A program made the translations under genes and the position numbers. From Desulfobacteraceae bacterium (GTDB taxonomy: Bacteria > Desulfobacterota > Desulfobacteria > Desulfobacterales > Desulfosalsimonadaceae): DNA of 9,019 bases. The DNA lies in contig SLGU01000091.1 of NCBI GenBank assembly GCA_007136525.1, positions 1 to 9,019 on the forward strand, in the 5' to 3' direction. The notes below the pieces were generated by a model. The model was not told the origin of the DNA and searched no databases. It worked only from the letters and a program-made list of their open reading frames with translations. Shown here in pieces: positions 1 through 6,372 of this stretch. Numbering within the stretch: the stretch's first letter is position 1; the number at the start of each line of letters is the position of its first letter.

Positions 1-1147
1 CCGCTTTTCTGCCTTTCAACGCTTTTGCCGGGTTGCCGGCAATGCAGTTAAGCCCGTCCGCATCCAGGACAACGGGCACGGGGCTTTTTTTCACCAGGTT
101 TTCCACGAGCCGGATGGTTTTTTCGTCCGTGCCGATCCCCGGCCCCAGTGCAATGCAGCGTTTGTCTTCAAGAAGCGCCAGGATGTCGTTTGCAACCGCA
201 TTGGTCAGAATGCCCGTGCCGCTGTCTGGAATGGGGTGGGTCATGGCTTCGCAGGCCTGGCATTCGACCGCGGTGTTGATGCTCTCGGGCACGCACACCG
301 TTACCAGCCCGGCCCCGCAGCGCATGGCGGCCATGGCGGTCATGACCGCCGCCCCGGCTTTCCCCGGGGAGCCGGCCGCAACCAGCAGGTGCCCGGTGGT
401 GCCCTTGTGGCTCTGCGCCGGCCGGGCCTTCATGGATGCCCGTATTTCGCCTGCCCGGGACAGGTGCTGCCGGGGCGCGACATGCTCCACGACGTAAGGC
501 GGAATGCCGATGTCAATGATATGGAGCCGTCCGGTCAGGGTCGCGCCGGGCATCAGCAGGTGACCGATTTTGGCGAAAGCGAAGGTCGCGGTGACATCGG
601 CTTTTATGCCGGCGCCCATGGGATTGCCGGTCTCGGAGTTGAGCCCTGAGGGAATATCCACCGCAAACACCGGGGACGGGTGATTATTGATGTAATTTAT
701 CACCGCCTTGAAAAGCCCTTTGACCGCGTCTGAAAGCCCGGTGCCCAGTATGGCATCCACCCAGAGGCAGTTTCTTCCCATGTCCGCCTTGATCCGGGTA
801 AAGGCGGTTTCATCGGGGACCTCAACCACTTCAATATCTAGAGCTGAGAGCATTTCCAGGTTGGCCAGGGCGTCTCCGCGCACCTTCCGGCGCTCGGCCA
901 GCAGGTATACCTGCACATTGACGCCGGCCTGCGCCAGGTAACGGGCAATGACAAAACCGTCCCCCCCGTTGTTGCCGCGGCCTGCCACTACCGTGACGTC
1001 TCCGGCATAGATGTGTGGAAAATTCTCCAGGATAACACGTGTGGCCCCGCGCCCGGCGTTTTCCATCAAAACGCGGCCGGGAAGCCCGAAGTTTTCGATG
1101 GTCATTTCGTCCATCCGCCGCATTTCAGCGGCTGTCAGCAAGTACAT
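1..1147 (-). CDS. nnr: Bifunctional NAD(P)HX epimerase/dehydratase, 3' end cut by window edge
   Basis: This gene encodes a metabolite-repair enzyme that rescues hydrated NADH and NADPH (NADHX/NADPHX) in the cytoplasm. I translated 382 residues; the frame is still open at position 1. Residues 1 to about 215 match the YjeF_N (NnrE) epimerase domain, with the GRGNNGGDG loop at 56-64, DAILGTGL at 131-138 and AVDIPSGL at 162-169. From about 235 the ADP/ATP-dependent dehydratase domain (NnrD, a ribokinase-like fold) begins: SHKGTTGHLLVAAGS at 246-260, GPGIGTDEKT at 335-344 and VVLDADGLN at 359-367. Full-length fusions have roughly 500-530 residues, so the last 120-150, including the catalytic GTGD-type motif, lie outside the window. 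The start at 1147 is supported by CCGGAGGT about 6 nt upstream. It lies 19 nt after the pdxJ stop, so the two are probably co-transcribed. The identification is firm. Confidence 0.95.
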   Translation of the reverse strand, partial: MYLLTAAEMRRMDEMTIENFGLPGRVLMENAGRGATRVILENFPHIYAGDVTVVAGRGNNGGDGFVIARYLAQAGVNVQVYLLAERRKVRGDALANLEMLSALDIEVVEVPDETAFTRIKADMGRNCLWVDAILGTGLSDAVKGLFKAVINYINNHPSPVFAVDIPSGLNSETGNPMGAGIKADVTATFAFAKIGHLLMPGATLTGRLHIIDIGIPPYVVEHVAPRQHLSRAGEIRASMKARPAQSHKGTTGHLLVAAGSPGKAGAAVMTAMAAMRCGAGLVTVCVPESINTAVECQACEAMTHPIPDSGTGILTNAVANDILALLEDKRCIALGPGIGTDEKTIRLVENLVKKSPVPVVLDADGLNCIAGNPAKALKGRKA

Positions 1148-1166
1148 CGCACTACCTCCGGTTAGC

Positions 1167-1889
1167 TTATCCGCACTGCCTGACCAGTGCCTGCATTTCC
1201 GCTACCGCCGCCGTCATTCCCGCCAGGACCGCCCGGGCAACGATGCTGTGCCCGATGGAAAATTCATCGATAATACCCGTGTTCGCGAATCGCTTGATGG
1301 TATTGTAGCACAACCCATGGCCGGCGTTGACCCCGAGGTCAAGGTTTCGGGCAAGCCTTGCGGCATCGACGATTTCAGAAAAACAGCGTTCTTTTTTGGA
1401 TTGCACTGCCGCGTCGCAATAACGGCCGGTATGGATTTCGACCATTTCCGCCCCTGTTTTCGCAGCAGCCTCGATCTGCCGCTGGTCCGGATCGATGAAG
1501 ATGCTCACGTCCAGCCCGCCGGCGTGAAGCCGCGCCACAGCATTTTTGACGTGACCGGGATCAGCCAAAACGTCCAGCCCGCCTTCCGTGGTTATTTCCG
1601 TTCGTTTTTCAGGCACCAGCGTGACCAGGTCCGGCCGGATCTCGCAGGCGATCCCGATCATTTCATCGGTGGCGCCCATTTCAAGGATCAGCCGGGACAA
1701 GACGGTTTCCTTCAGCAGGCGCACATCCCGGTCCTGGATGTGCCGGCGATCCTCGCGCAGGTGGACAACGATGCCGTCTGCACCGCCGAGTTCGGCCAAG
1801 ACAGCGGCATGCACGGGGTCCGGGTAGACGCCCCCCCGGGCCTGCCGGATGGTCGCCACATGGTCCACATTCACAGCCAGTTGAGCCAT
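1167..1889 (-). CDS. pdxJ: Pyridoxine 5'-phosphate synthase
   Basis: PdxJ condenses 1-deoxy-D-xylulose 5-phosphate with 3-amino-2-oxopropyl phosphate to give pyridoxine 5'-phosphate, the last ring-forming step of DXP-dependent vitamin B6 synthesis in the cytoplasm. The 240 residues match the usual family length and form one TIM barrel. Signature segments are NVDHVATIRQARG at 7-19, HLREDRRHI at 43-51, VPEKR at 92-96, FIDPD at 131-135, EIHTGRY at 151-157, NAGHGL at 188-193 and the phosphate-binding SIGHS at 211-215. H43, E70 and H191 sit where the family has its catalytic residues. The start at 1889 has AAAGGAGG upstream, 21 nt after the ybeY stop. In many proteobacteria acpS follows pdxJ directly; here nnr does. 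Nothing suggests a defect. Confidence 0.97.
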   Translation of the reverse strand: MAQLAVNVDHVATIRQARGGVYPDPVHAAVLAELGGADGIVVHLREDRRHIQDRDVRLLKETVLSRLILEMGATDEMIGIACEIRPDLVTLVPEKRTEITTEGGLDVLADPGHVKNAVARLHAGGLDVSIFIDPDQRQIEAAAKTGAEMVEIHTGRYCDAAVQSKKERCFSEIVDAARLARNLDLGVNAGHGLCYNTIKRFANTGIIDEFSIGHSIVARAVLAGMTAAVAEMQALVRQCG

Positions 1890-1910
1890 TATTCCGTTTT
1901 CCTCCTTTGT

Positions 1911-2393
1911 TCAGCGGTCGTAGCCGATGTGCTCCGGCCCCAGCAGCCGCTCTTTTCTGAGCATTTCCATGAGCACTTCGCTTTTTTTCTCCATGGCCTC
2001 GGCGTCCGCTTCCGGTGATTCGTGGTCATAGCCGAAGATATGGAGCAGCCCGTGTACCAGCAGCTGGATGAAACGCTCCTCAACCGGCATCAGGGCTTCT
2101 TCGGCCTCGCGCATCGCCGTTTCCATAGATATGACGATGTCCCCCAGCATTTTTGCCTCGGGGTTGACATCCGCGAATTCCCCTTCGGTCATTGAAAAGG
2201 AGATCACGTTGGTGGGCTTTGGCCGGTTGAAATAGGCCGTGTTTATTTTTTCTATGTTTGCGTCATCGGTAATGAGGATAGACAGTTCCCCGTCAGGACT
2301 GCCCAAGTCGCTTAAGAGTGCCTGAGCCGTCTTCCTTATTTGCTCCGTTGAGATTTTTTGAAGATTCTGCTCGTTTGTTATCAGGACTGCCAT
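1911..2393 (-). CDS. ybeY: Endoribonuclease YbeY (16S rRNA maturation, metalloprotein)
   Basis: YbeY is a small zinc-dependent protein (UPF0054) needed for 16S rRNA 3'-end maturation and ribosome quality control; PhoH/YbeZ is its known partner. The 160 residues carry the diagnostic HGLLHIFGYDH motif at 114-124, with zinc ligands H114, H118 and H124. The upstream conserved block KPTNVISFS is at 59-67 and LGDIVIS at 83-89. The start at 2393 is preceded by AAGGAGG at 2397-2403 with a short 3-nt spacer. The residues before the conserved core (VLITNEQ, ELSILITDD) look like a normal YbeY amino terminus, so this start is preferred although it makes the first 101 nt overlap the end of the HD gene in another frame. 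Translational coupling to that gene is likely. The identification is firm. Confidence 0.96.
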   Translation of the reverse strand: MAVLITNEQNLQKISTEQIRKTAQALLSDLGSPDGELSILITDDANIEKINTAYFNRPKPTNVISFSMTEGEFADVNPEAKMLGDIVISMETAMREAEEALMPVEERFIQLLVHGLLHIFGYDHESPEADAEAMEKKSEVLMEMLRKERLLGPEHIGYDR

Positions 2394-4680
2394 TTTCCTC
2401 CTTTTTCTGGCCGGTCTGCGGTTTGTCGGGGTATTCGACGCGGTGGTGGTGGATGCCGGTCAGAATCTTAACGAAGGTCCGCGCGATGATATGGAGGTCT
2501 TTCAGGGTCAGGGGGCATTCATCCAGCTGGTTGTCCGAGAACACTTTATTGATCAGGTACTGGACAAGCCCCTGGATTCTTGCATGGGAGGGGTTTTCAA
2601 GCGTGCGCGATGCGGCTTCCACCTGGTCTGCCAGCATGACCAGTGCGGTTTCCTTTGTCTGCGGTTTGGGCCCCGGGTACCGGAAATGGTCGATATTGAT
2701 GGGCTGGTCCTTTTTCTGCTTTTTTGCCTTTTCATAGAAAAAACTGATGGTGCTGGTGCCGTGGTGCTGCCGGATGGCTTCGATGATTTCCGGCTCAAGG
2801 CGGTTGGCACGGGCAAGCTCCACCCCGTTTTTGATGTGGGAGATCAGGATCAGGCATGACATGGAGGGTGCCAGCTTATTGTGAATGTTTTTGCCGTTTT
2901 TCTGGTTTTCGATGAAATGCAGGGGGTTTTTGAGCTTGCCGATATCGTGGTAGTAGCCGCACACCTTGGCGAGCAAGGGGTTAGCGCCGACCTCGGACGC
3001 GGCCGCTTCCACCAGGGACCCCACGATCACGCTGTGATGATAGGTGCCCGGCGCTTCGAGCATCAGCCGGCGCATGAGCGGCTGGTCCAGGTTGGCCCTT
3101 TCGGCCAGGGCTGAGTCGGTGGTAAATTTGAACACCATTTCCACAAGCGGCGAAATGCCGATGGTGAGGATACCCGCGCTGAAGCCGCCGAGAAATGCAA
3201 ACAGGGCATCCCAGGACAACCGGGTGCCGGAAAGATCCCCGAGATAGATGCTGAGCGATGTGGCCAGCACGATGTTGAGGGCGCCGAGTCTGGCCCCGAC
3301 GACGATGAGATCCTTCCGGTGCCGTGCGTCTTTTGTCCAGTAGGCCCCGACAATGCCGCTTGCCAGGAAATAGATGCAGTAGACATAGCTGTATTCGAAA
3401 AGCAGCCCGGCAATAAGGGCCACTACGATGGCGAAGGGGAATGCGACCGAAAAGCCGGCGAACTGGCAGACGGTCATGGCGGCGGCGGCAAGGGGGATGC
3501 CGTAATACATGGACTCGGTCTTGATCCCCAGGGCCACGGTTTCCGAAAAGGAGACGGCCAGGGAAATGGACATCTGCGCAATGATGAAAAAGAGCACCAG
3601 TACGCTGCCCATGAATACCAGGTGCCGGTTGTGGTGCGCCTGCATCTCGAAGCGGTACTTGAGCGTTATGAAATAGGTGATGACCAGGAGCCAGAAGATG
3701 ATCAGCGCAGTGCCTGCCCTTTGTCCAACAACATCGATATTTCTGGCCTGGTGGGTCAGGGCGTCAAGCTTGAGCCTGTCGATTTCGGAAACCCTTTGGC
3801 CTTCGCGGAGAATCATCTCCCCTCTTTTGATCTGGTAAAGGATCGGTTTGATATCGTTTTCGGCAGCCTGGCGCCGGTTTTCCGTCAGGTTGCGGTTCAT
3901 GGTGATATTGGGCTGAATCATGCGCTGGGTAATATCCACGATCAGGTTGACCAGGTTGTAGCCCTTCCCGCGCAAAAGCGGGTCCCCGATGATCCTGACC
4001 ATGGTTTTGGCCTGGTCAAGGCCATAGAACTGTCTCAGGTTCCATACCACGAATTCCTCTCCGGAACCGATGGTCCGCATGATAATGCCCCGATCCTGTT
4101 CGCGCAGCAGCATTTCCTTGTTGGCAACAACCCCGTTGTTCATCACCCGGGTCAGGATTTCATTGATCAATGCGGCGATTTCGGGAGAAAAAGCCTCTGC
4201 CTCCAGTATGCCGTATGCACCGGTGCTCACGGGTATGCCAAGGGCCTGCTCAAAGTCGGGTTTGAGGTCGGCTATGCGTGCGCGAAGGTTTTCTTTTTCC
4301 GAGTTCCTGTCCTGCAGCGGCTGCGGACTATCCGATGCGGCTGCCTGTTCTATGGCGGCCAGCGGTATGGCAAAGGCCTTTTGCACCTGCCGGGTCAGCT
4401 GTGTGGCGATGTCGGGGTCAAAATCGTAGACGGTCTGCTCCTGGCTGCGGGCCTGGCTCCGTTTTTCGGCGGTGGCGGCGTCATCTTCAACAAAAAAGTC
4501 CCTGGGCGCCTTGATGTTTTCGACCACGATATCGCCGACTTCATAGGCCGGCGGGGTGATCACCAGGTTGGGATAGAAGGTGAGGGTCGTCAGGATGGTT
4601 ACCACCAGCAGGATGCCAAGGGCGACTCCCCGGGCGGACTTTTTCTTATGCAGATGAATATCTGCAAGTTTTATATTCAT
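2293..4680 (-). CDS. 7TM-HD family phosphohydrolase (PgpH/YqfF-like, putative c-di-AMP phosphodiesterase)
   Basis: This is a 795-residue inner-membrane protein of the 7TMR-HD family; Listeria PgpH, a c-di-AMP phosphodiesterase, is the characterised member. A short cytoplasmic amino terminus precedes one membrane helix (about 19-37). An extracytoplasmic 7TMR-HDED domain follows (about 45-315, starting near the family-typical APRDFFVED at 58-66). A cluster of seven hydrophobic segments lies between about 322 and 515, and a cytoplasmic HD domain spans about 540-750. Candidate metal ligands are H549 (GTYHHS), H578-D579 (YYHDIGK), H615, H639-H640 (QHHGTS) and D685 (LADQVEAASR). The last 45 residues are a charged, low-complexity tail. 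No in-frame start lies between 4680 and the upstream stop at 4738-4740; the ribosome site is weak (GTGAG). The 3' 101 nt overlap ybeY. Family membership is certain; the c-di-AMP substrate is inferred. Confidence 0.94.
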   Translation of the reverse strand: MNIKLADIHLHKKKSARGVALGILLVVTILTTLTFYPNLVITPPAYEVGDIVVENIKAPRDFFVEDDAATAEKRSQARSQEQTVYDFDPDIATQLTRQVQKAFAIPLAAIEQAAASDSPQPLQDRNSEKENLRARIADLKPDFEQALGIPVSTGAYGILEAEAFSPEIAALINEILTRVMNNGVVANKEMLLREQDRGIIMRTIGSGEEFVVWNLRQFYGLDQAKTMVRIIGDPLLRGKGYNLVNLIVDITQRMIQPNITMNRNLTENRRQAAENDIKPILYQIKRGEMILREGQRVSEIDRLKLDALTHQARNIDVVGQRAGTALIIFWLLVITYFITLKYRFEMQAHHNRHLVFMGSVLVLFFIIAQMSISLAVSFSETVALGIKTESMYYGIPLAAAAMTVCQFAGFSVAFPFAIVVALIAGLLFEYSYVYCIYFLASGIVGAYWTKDARHRKDLIVVGARLGALNIVLATSLSIYLGDLSGTRLSWDALFAFLGGFSAGILTIGISPLVEMVFKFTTDSALAERANLDQPLMRRLMLEAPGTYHHSVIVGSLVEAAASEVGANPLLAKVCGYYHDIGKLKNPLHFIENQKNGKNIHNKLAPSMSCLILISHIKNGVELARANRLEPEIIEAIRQHHGTSTISFFYEKAKKQKKDQPINIDHFRYPGPKPQTKETALVMLADQVEAASRTLENPSHARIQGLVQYLINKVFSDNQLDECPLTLKDLHIIARTFVKILTGIHHHRVEYPDKPQTGQKKEENGSPDNKRAESSKNLNGANKEDGSGTLKRLGQS

Positions 4681-4962
4681 ATCCGGCTCACACGCATAAA
4701 AAAGCGATTTTACGGATGTGTATCGCCTGTCGGGATGTTATTCGCATCGCCATGATTTATCAATAGAGTCTGCGCTATGCAAGCATAAAATCAAATTTGA
4801 CGGCTTTGTTAAAAGCTCAATATCTGCGTTGCTTGCAATCTCTCAGAATTTGCGGCTTACGCCTTGTACACATACACGTACAGACAAGTACGCGCAATTC
4901 TTCAAAAATTTCGATTGCATGAATCTTGATGGACTCGTAAAAAGTCGTGTGAAACGGTCTTT
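4681..4962. other. AT-rich intergenic region between phoH and the 7TM-HD gene
   Basis: This 282-nt gap lies between two genes on the same strand and has no credible coding sequence. Most of it is a palindromic repeat element, described separately (4833-4919 and 4930-4973). The rest, about 4681-4820, is AT-rich and is the likely place for a promoter of the HD-ybeY-pdxJ-nnr genes. On the minus strand, TTGCAT lies upstream of an AT-rich TTGATAAAT stretch, but the match to a sigma70 promoter is too weak to place boxes with confidence. Confidence 0.6.
4833..4919. repeat. Large imperfect palindrome (intergenic repeat element)
   Basis: Nested complementary blocks flank a centre near 4875. TGCAATC (4834-4840) pairs with GATTGCA (4913-4919). 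AGAATTTGCG (4845-4854) pairs with CGCAATTCT (4893-4901) apart from one bulged T. CTTGT (4863-4867) pairs with ACAAG (4884-4888). The order is fully symmetrical, so the strand can fold into one long interrupted hairpin. It is non-coding and AT-richer than the neighbouring genes. It resembles dispersed intergenic palindromes I recall from Desulfobacterales genomes; that comparison is from memory and not tested. Confidence 0.6.
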
Positions 4963-4973
4963 TTACGGGTTCA
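4930..4973. repeat. CGTAAAAAG hairpin repeat containing the phoH stop codon
   Basis: TGGACTCGTAAAAAG (4930-4944) faces CTTTTTACGGGTTCA (4959-4973) across a 14-nt loop. The inner 9 bp (CGTAAAAAG/CTTTTTACG) are perfect. The outer part pairs completely in plus-strand RNA if two G-U pairs are allowed, but has two C-A mismatches in minus-strand RNA. The phoH stop codon TAA (4963-4965) lies inside the right arm. No U-run follows on either strand, so it is not a canonical intrinsic terminator, although it could block transcription or RNA decay after phoH. Similar CGTAAAAAGTC hairpins are, as I recall, common between genes in sulfate-reducing Desulfobacterales. Confidence 0.6.
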
Positions 4974-5943
4974 ATAATTGTTCCCTGCGCTCATAGGCCT
5001 CGATGATTTTCTGCACCAGCCTGTGCCGCACCACGTCTTTTTTGGTAAAAAAAACAAAGGCGATGTCAGGGATATCCTTCAGCAGGTCCCTGGCCTCCAC
5101 CAGCCCGGAGGCCCTGCCCGCGGGCAGGTCGCTCTGGGTGATGTCCCCGGTGATAACGGCCTTTGAATTGTACCCGATCCGGGTCAGAAACATTTTCATC
5201 TGCTCGCTGGTCGAATTCTGCGCCTCGTCCAGTATCACGAATGAGTCGTTGAGCGTTCGGCCGCGCATGAACGCCAGGGGGGCGACCTCAATGATGCCGT
5301 GCTCCATAAGGGCCGAGGCTTTCTCGATTTTCATCATGTCATGCAGGGCATCGTATAGCGGGCGCAGGTAAGGGTTCACTTTTTCGGCCAGGTCGCCGGG
5401 CAGAAATCCCAGGGCTTCCCCCGCTTCAACAGCCGGGCGGGTGAGAATGATCCGGTTTACCTTTTTTTTCGCCAGCTCCGAGACGGCCATGGCCATTGCC
5501 AGATACGTTTTTCCGGTTCCCGCCGGCCCGATCCCGAATACAATGTCGAATTTGCGAATGGCATCGATATAGGCTTTCTGCATGGGGCTTTTCGGAGCGA
5601 CGGACTGCTTGTTGGCCTTGATATAGATGGTGTCGAGAAATATGTGTTTCAGGCTGGCGTGCCGGTCCCGGCCCAGAACGTTGGCGGCATAATCCACGTC
5701 ATTTGGGTAGACCGGGTATCCTTCTCCGATGAGGCTGTATAGCTGGTTCAGAATGTTTTCAGCCAACTCTGATGCAATGTTGTCCCCCTCGATCATCACG
5801 CTGTTTCCCCGGGCATGAATTTTCGTGTCCGTGGCGGCTGCAATGCGGTGGAGGTTCTCGTTATGGACCCCGAAAAGAGTATTTGCCAGGCCAGGGTCGG
5901 GGAAGGTCATTTCCGTCTGAATGTGTTTGCTGTATTTTTCCAT
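4963..5943 (-). CDS. phoH: PhoH family P-loop ATPase (YbeZ-like)
   Basis: PhoH/YbeZ proteins are cytoplasmic ATPases with an RNA-helicase-like core; in gammaproteobacteria YbeZ binds YbeY and acts in rRNA processing. The 326 residues match the family length. A KH-like nucleic-acid-binding region occupies about residues 10-80 ([16 protein letters not shown] at 24-39). The PhoH ATPase domain follows, with Walker A GPAGTGKT at 139-146, the conserved GFLPGDL at 179-185 and [13 protein letters not shown] at 188-200, Walker [10 protein letters not shown] at 235-243, and the sensor-like [12 protein letters not shown] at 263-274. The start at 5943 has AAGGG only 3 nt upstream. The stop codon falls inside a repeat hairpin, so the last residues (LLNP) may be shaped by the insertion. 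Conserved linkage with the HD gene and ybeY supports a shared RNA-metabolism role. Confidence 0.95.
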   Translation of the reverse strand: MEKYSKHIQTEMTFPDPGLANTLFGVHNENLHRIAAATDTKIHARGNSVMIEGDNIASELAENILNQLYSLIGEGYPVYPNDVDYAANVLGRDRHASLKHIFLDTIYIKANKQSVAPKSPMQKAYIDAIRKFDIVFGIGPAGTGKTYLAMAMAVSELAKKKVNRIILTRPAVEAGEALGFLPGDLAEKVNPYLRPLYDALHDMMKIEKASALMEHGIIEVAPLAFMRGRTLNDSFVILDEAQNSTSEQMKMFLTRIGYNSKAVITGDITQSDLPAGRASGLVEARDLLKDIPDIAFVFFTKKDVVRHRLVQKIIEAYERREQLLNP

Positions 5944-5957
5944 CAGCCCTTAAGCAT
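5943..5957 (-). other. Four-codon mini-ORF overlapping the phoH start (TGATG)
   Basis: An ATG at 5957-5955 opens Met-Leu-Lys-Gly-stop. Its TGA (5945-5943) shares one base with the phoH ATG. It also contains the AAGGG ribosome site of phoH (5951-5947). It has no ribosome site of its own, only a run of nine A upstream (minus strand, 5961-5969). It could be chance or a minor translational coupling device; the gene assignment does not depend on it. Confidence 0.2.
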
Positions 5958-6021
5958 TTGTTTTTTTTTGATTAGAAACCATATCAAAATTATCTTTCAG
6001 CCCAATATCTTTACCTGGATA

Positions 6022-6057
6022 ATCGAAATCGAAATCGGTATCGGTATCGGTATCGAA
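6022..6057 (+). repeat. Hexanucleotide array 1 (ATCGAA/ATCGGT, six units)
   Basis: Six consecutive hexamers share the core ATCG and differ only in the last two bases: two ATCGAA, three ATCGGT, one ATCGAA, then a run of A. The first 22-23 bases (6021-6043) are exactly repeated in inverted orientation at 6148-6170. Such ATCGAA/ATCGGT arrays are, as far as I recall, a dispersed feature of intergenic DNA in Desulfobacterales. Function is unknown. Confidence 0.85.
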
Positions 6058-6120
6058 AAAAACAATACGGCATTGGAAAGCGAAACGCTTGATGACTGCC
6101 GTCTTTCAAAAAAGGCGCCA

Positions 6121-6189
6121 TGGTCTTTGGGTTTGAGAAATCGATTTCGATACCGATTTCGATTTCGATTTCGAAAAAACCAAAGACCA
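6121..6189 (-). repeat. Hexanucleotide array 2 (inverted) inside a 10-bp inverted repeat
   Basis: Five and a half hexamers (CGATTT or CGATAC on the plus strand, 6142-6174) are the reverse-complement type of array 1. They sit between the perfect 10-bp arms TGGTCTTTGG (6121-6130) and CCAAAGACCA (6180-6189). The bases just inside the arms (TTT and AAA) can extend the stem. The arrangement looks like a small mobile or REP-like unit, but I see no flanking direct repeat that would mark a transposition footprint. Confidence 0.7.
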
Positions 6190-6241
6190 GCAAGCGGGCC
6201 TTGAGCCGAAAGGCAAAATTTTGAGATAGGTGCTAATGTTT

Positions 6242-6268
6242 CCCGGTGAGCCACAACGGGACACCGGG
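6242..6268. other. GC-rich hairpin in the phoH/cvpA intergenic region
   Basis: CCCGGTG (6242-6248) and CACCGGG (6262-6268) form a perfect 7-bp stem around a 13-nt loop. No U-run follows on either strand, so a terminator is not supported. It lies upstream of the promoter candidate at 6292 and could be part of the phoH leader, a protein-binding dyad, or a remnant of the neighbouring repeat. Confidence 0.35.
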
Positions 6269-6291
6269 GCATGCAATGAACCACTATAGTA

Positions 6292-6322
6292 TTGACGTAT
6301 GCTTAACTGGTTGATACATAAT
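6292..6322 (+). promoter_or_regulatory. Candidate sigma70 promoter for the CvpA-family gene
   Basis: TTGACG (6292-6297) matches the -35 consensus at five of six positions. CATAAT (6317-6322) matches the -10 consensus at five of six but with a long 19-nt spacer; TACATA at 6315-6320 gives the ideal 17 nt but a poorer box. The surrounding 6311-6330 stretch is very AT-rich, including the palindrome ATAATATTAT at 6321-6330. Transcription from here would leave a leader of about 160 nt before the ATG at 6491. Confidence 0.4.
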
Positions 6323-6335
6323 AATATTATCATGA

Positions 6336-6372
6336 CGACCGATTGTGACAATGCTGTAAACGGTCGGTTTTT
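6336..6372 (+). terminator. Possible attenuator hairpin in the cvpA leader
   Basis: CGACCG (6336-6341) and CGGTCG (6361-6366) form a 6-bp stem with a 19-nt loop, followed by G and five T (6368-6372), which is intrinsic-terminator-like. The loop contains the perfect dyad ATTGT-G-ACAAT (6342-6352), which could be an operator or a competing small hairpin. The stem is short and the loop long, so termination would be weak. It lies between the promoter candidate and the gene, so attenuation is possible but unproven. Confidence 0.25.

Noticed and set aside
3319..4755. Long plus-strand open frame of about 478 codons
   Set aside because: It is antisense to the 7TM-HD gene, shows no recognisable domain, and runs out into the intergenic region.
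6022..6174. CRISPR array
   Set aside because: The units are 6 bp with no spacers and no cas gene nearby; the arrays are inverted relative to each other.
5997..6284. Open frames across the hexamer arrays, giving Arg-Asn/Arg-Tyr or Glu-Ile/Gly-Ile repeats
   Set aside because: Three-frame openness follows from 6-bp repeats lacking stops. There is no ribosome site, no folding-type composition, and the frames overlap on both strands.
6190..6290. Known riboswitch (glycine, cobalamin or c-di-GMP type)
   Set aside because: Short GCCGAAAGGC and GGGACACCGGGG patches are superficially similar, but the conserved cores of these classes are absent.
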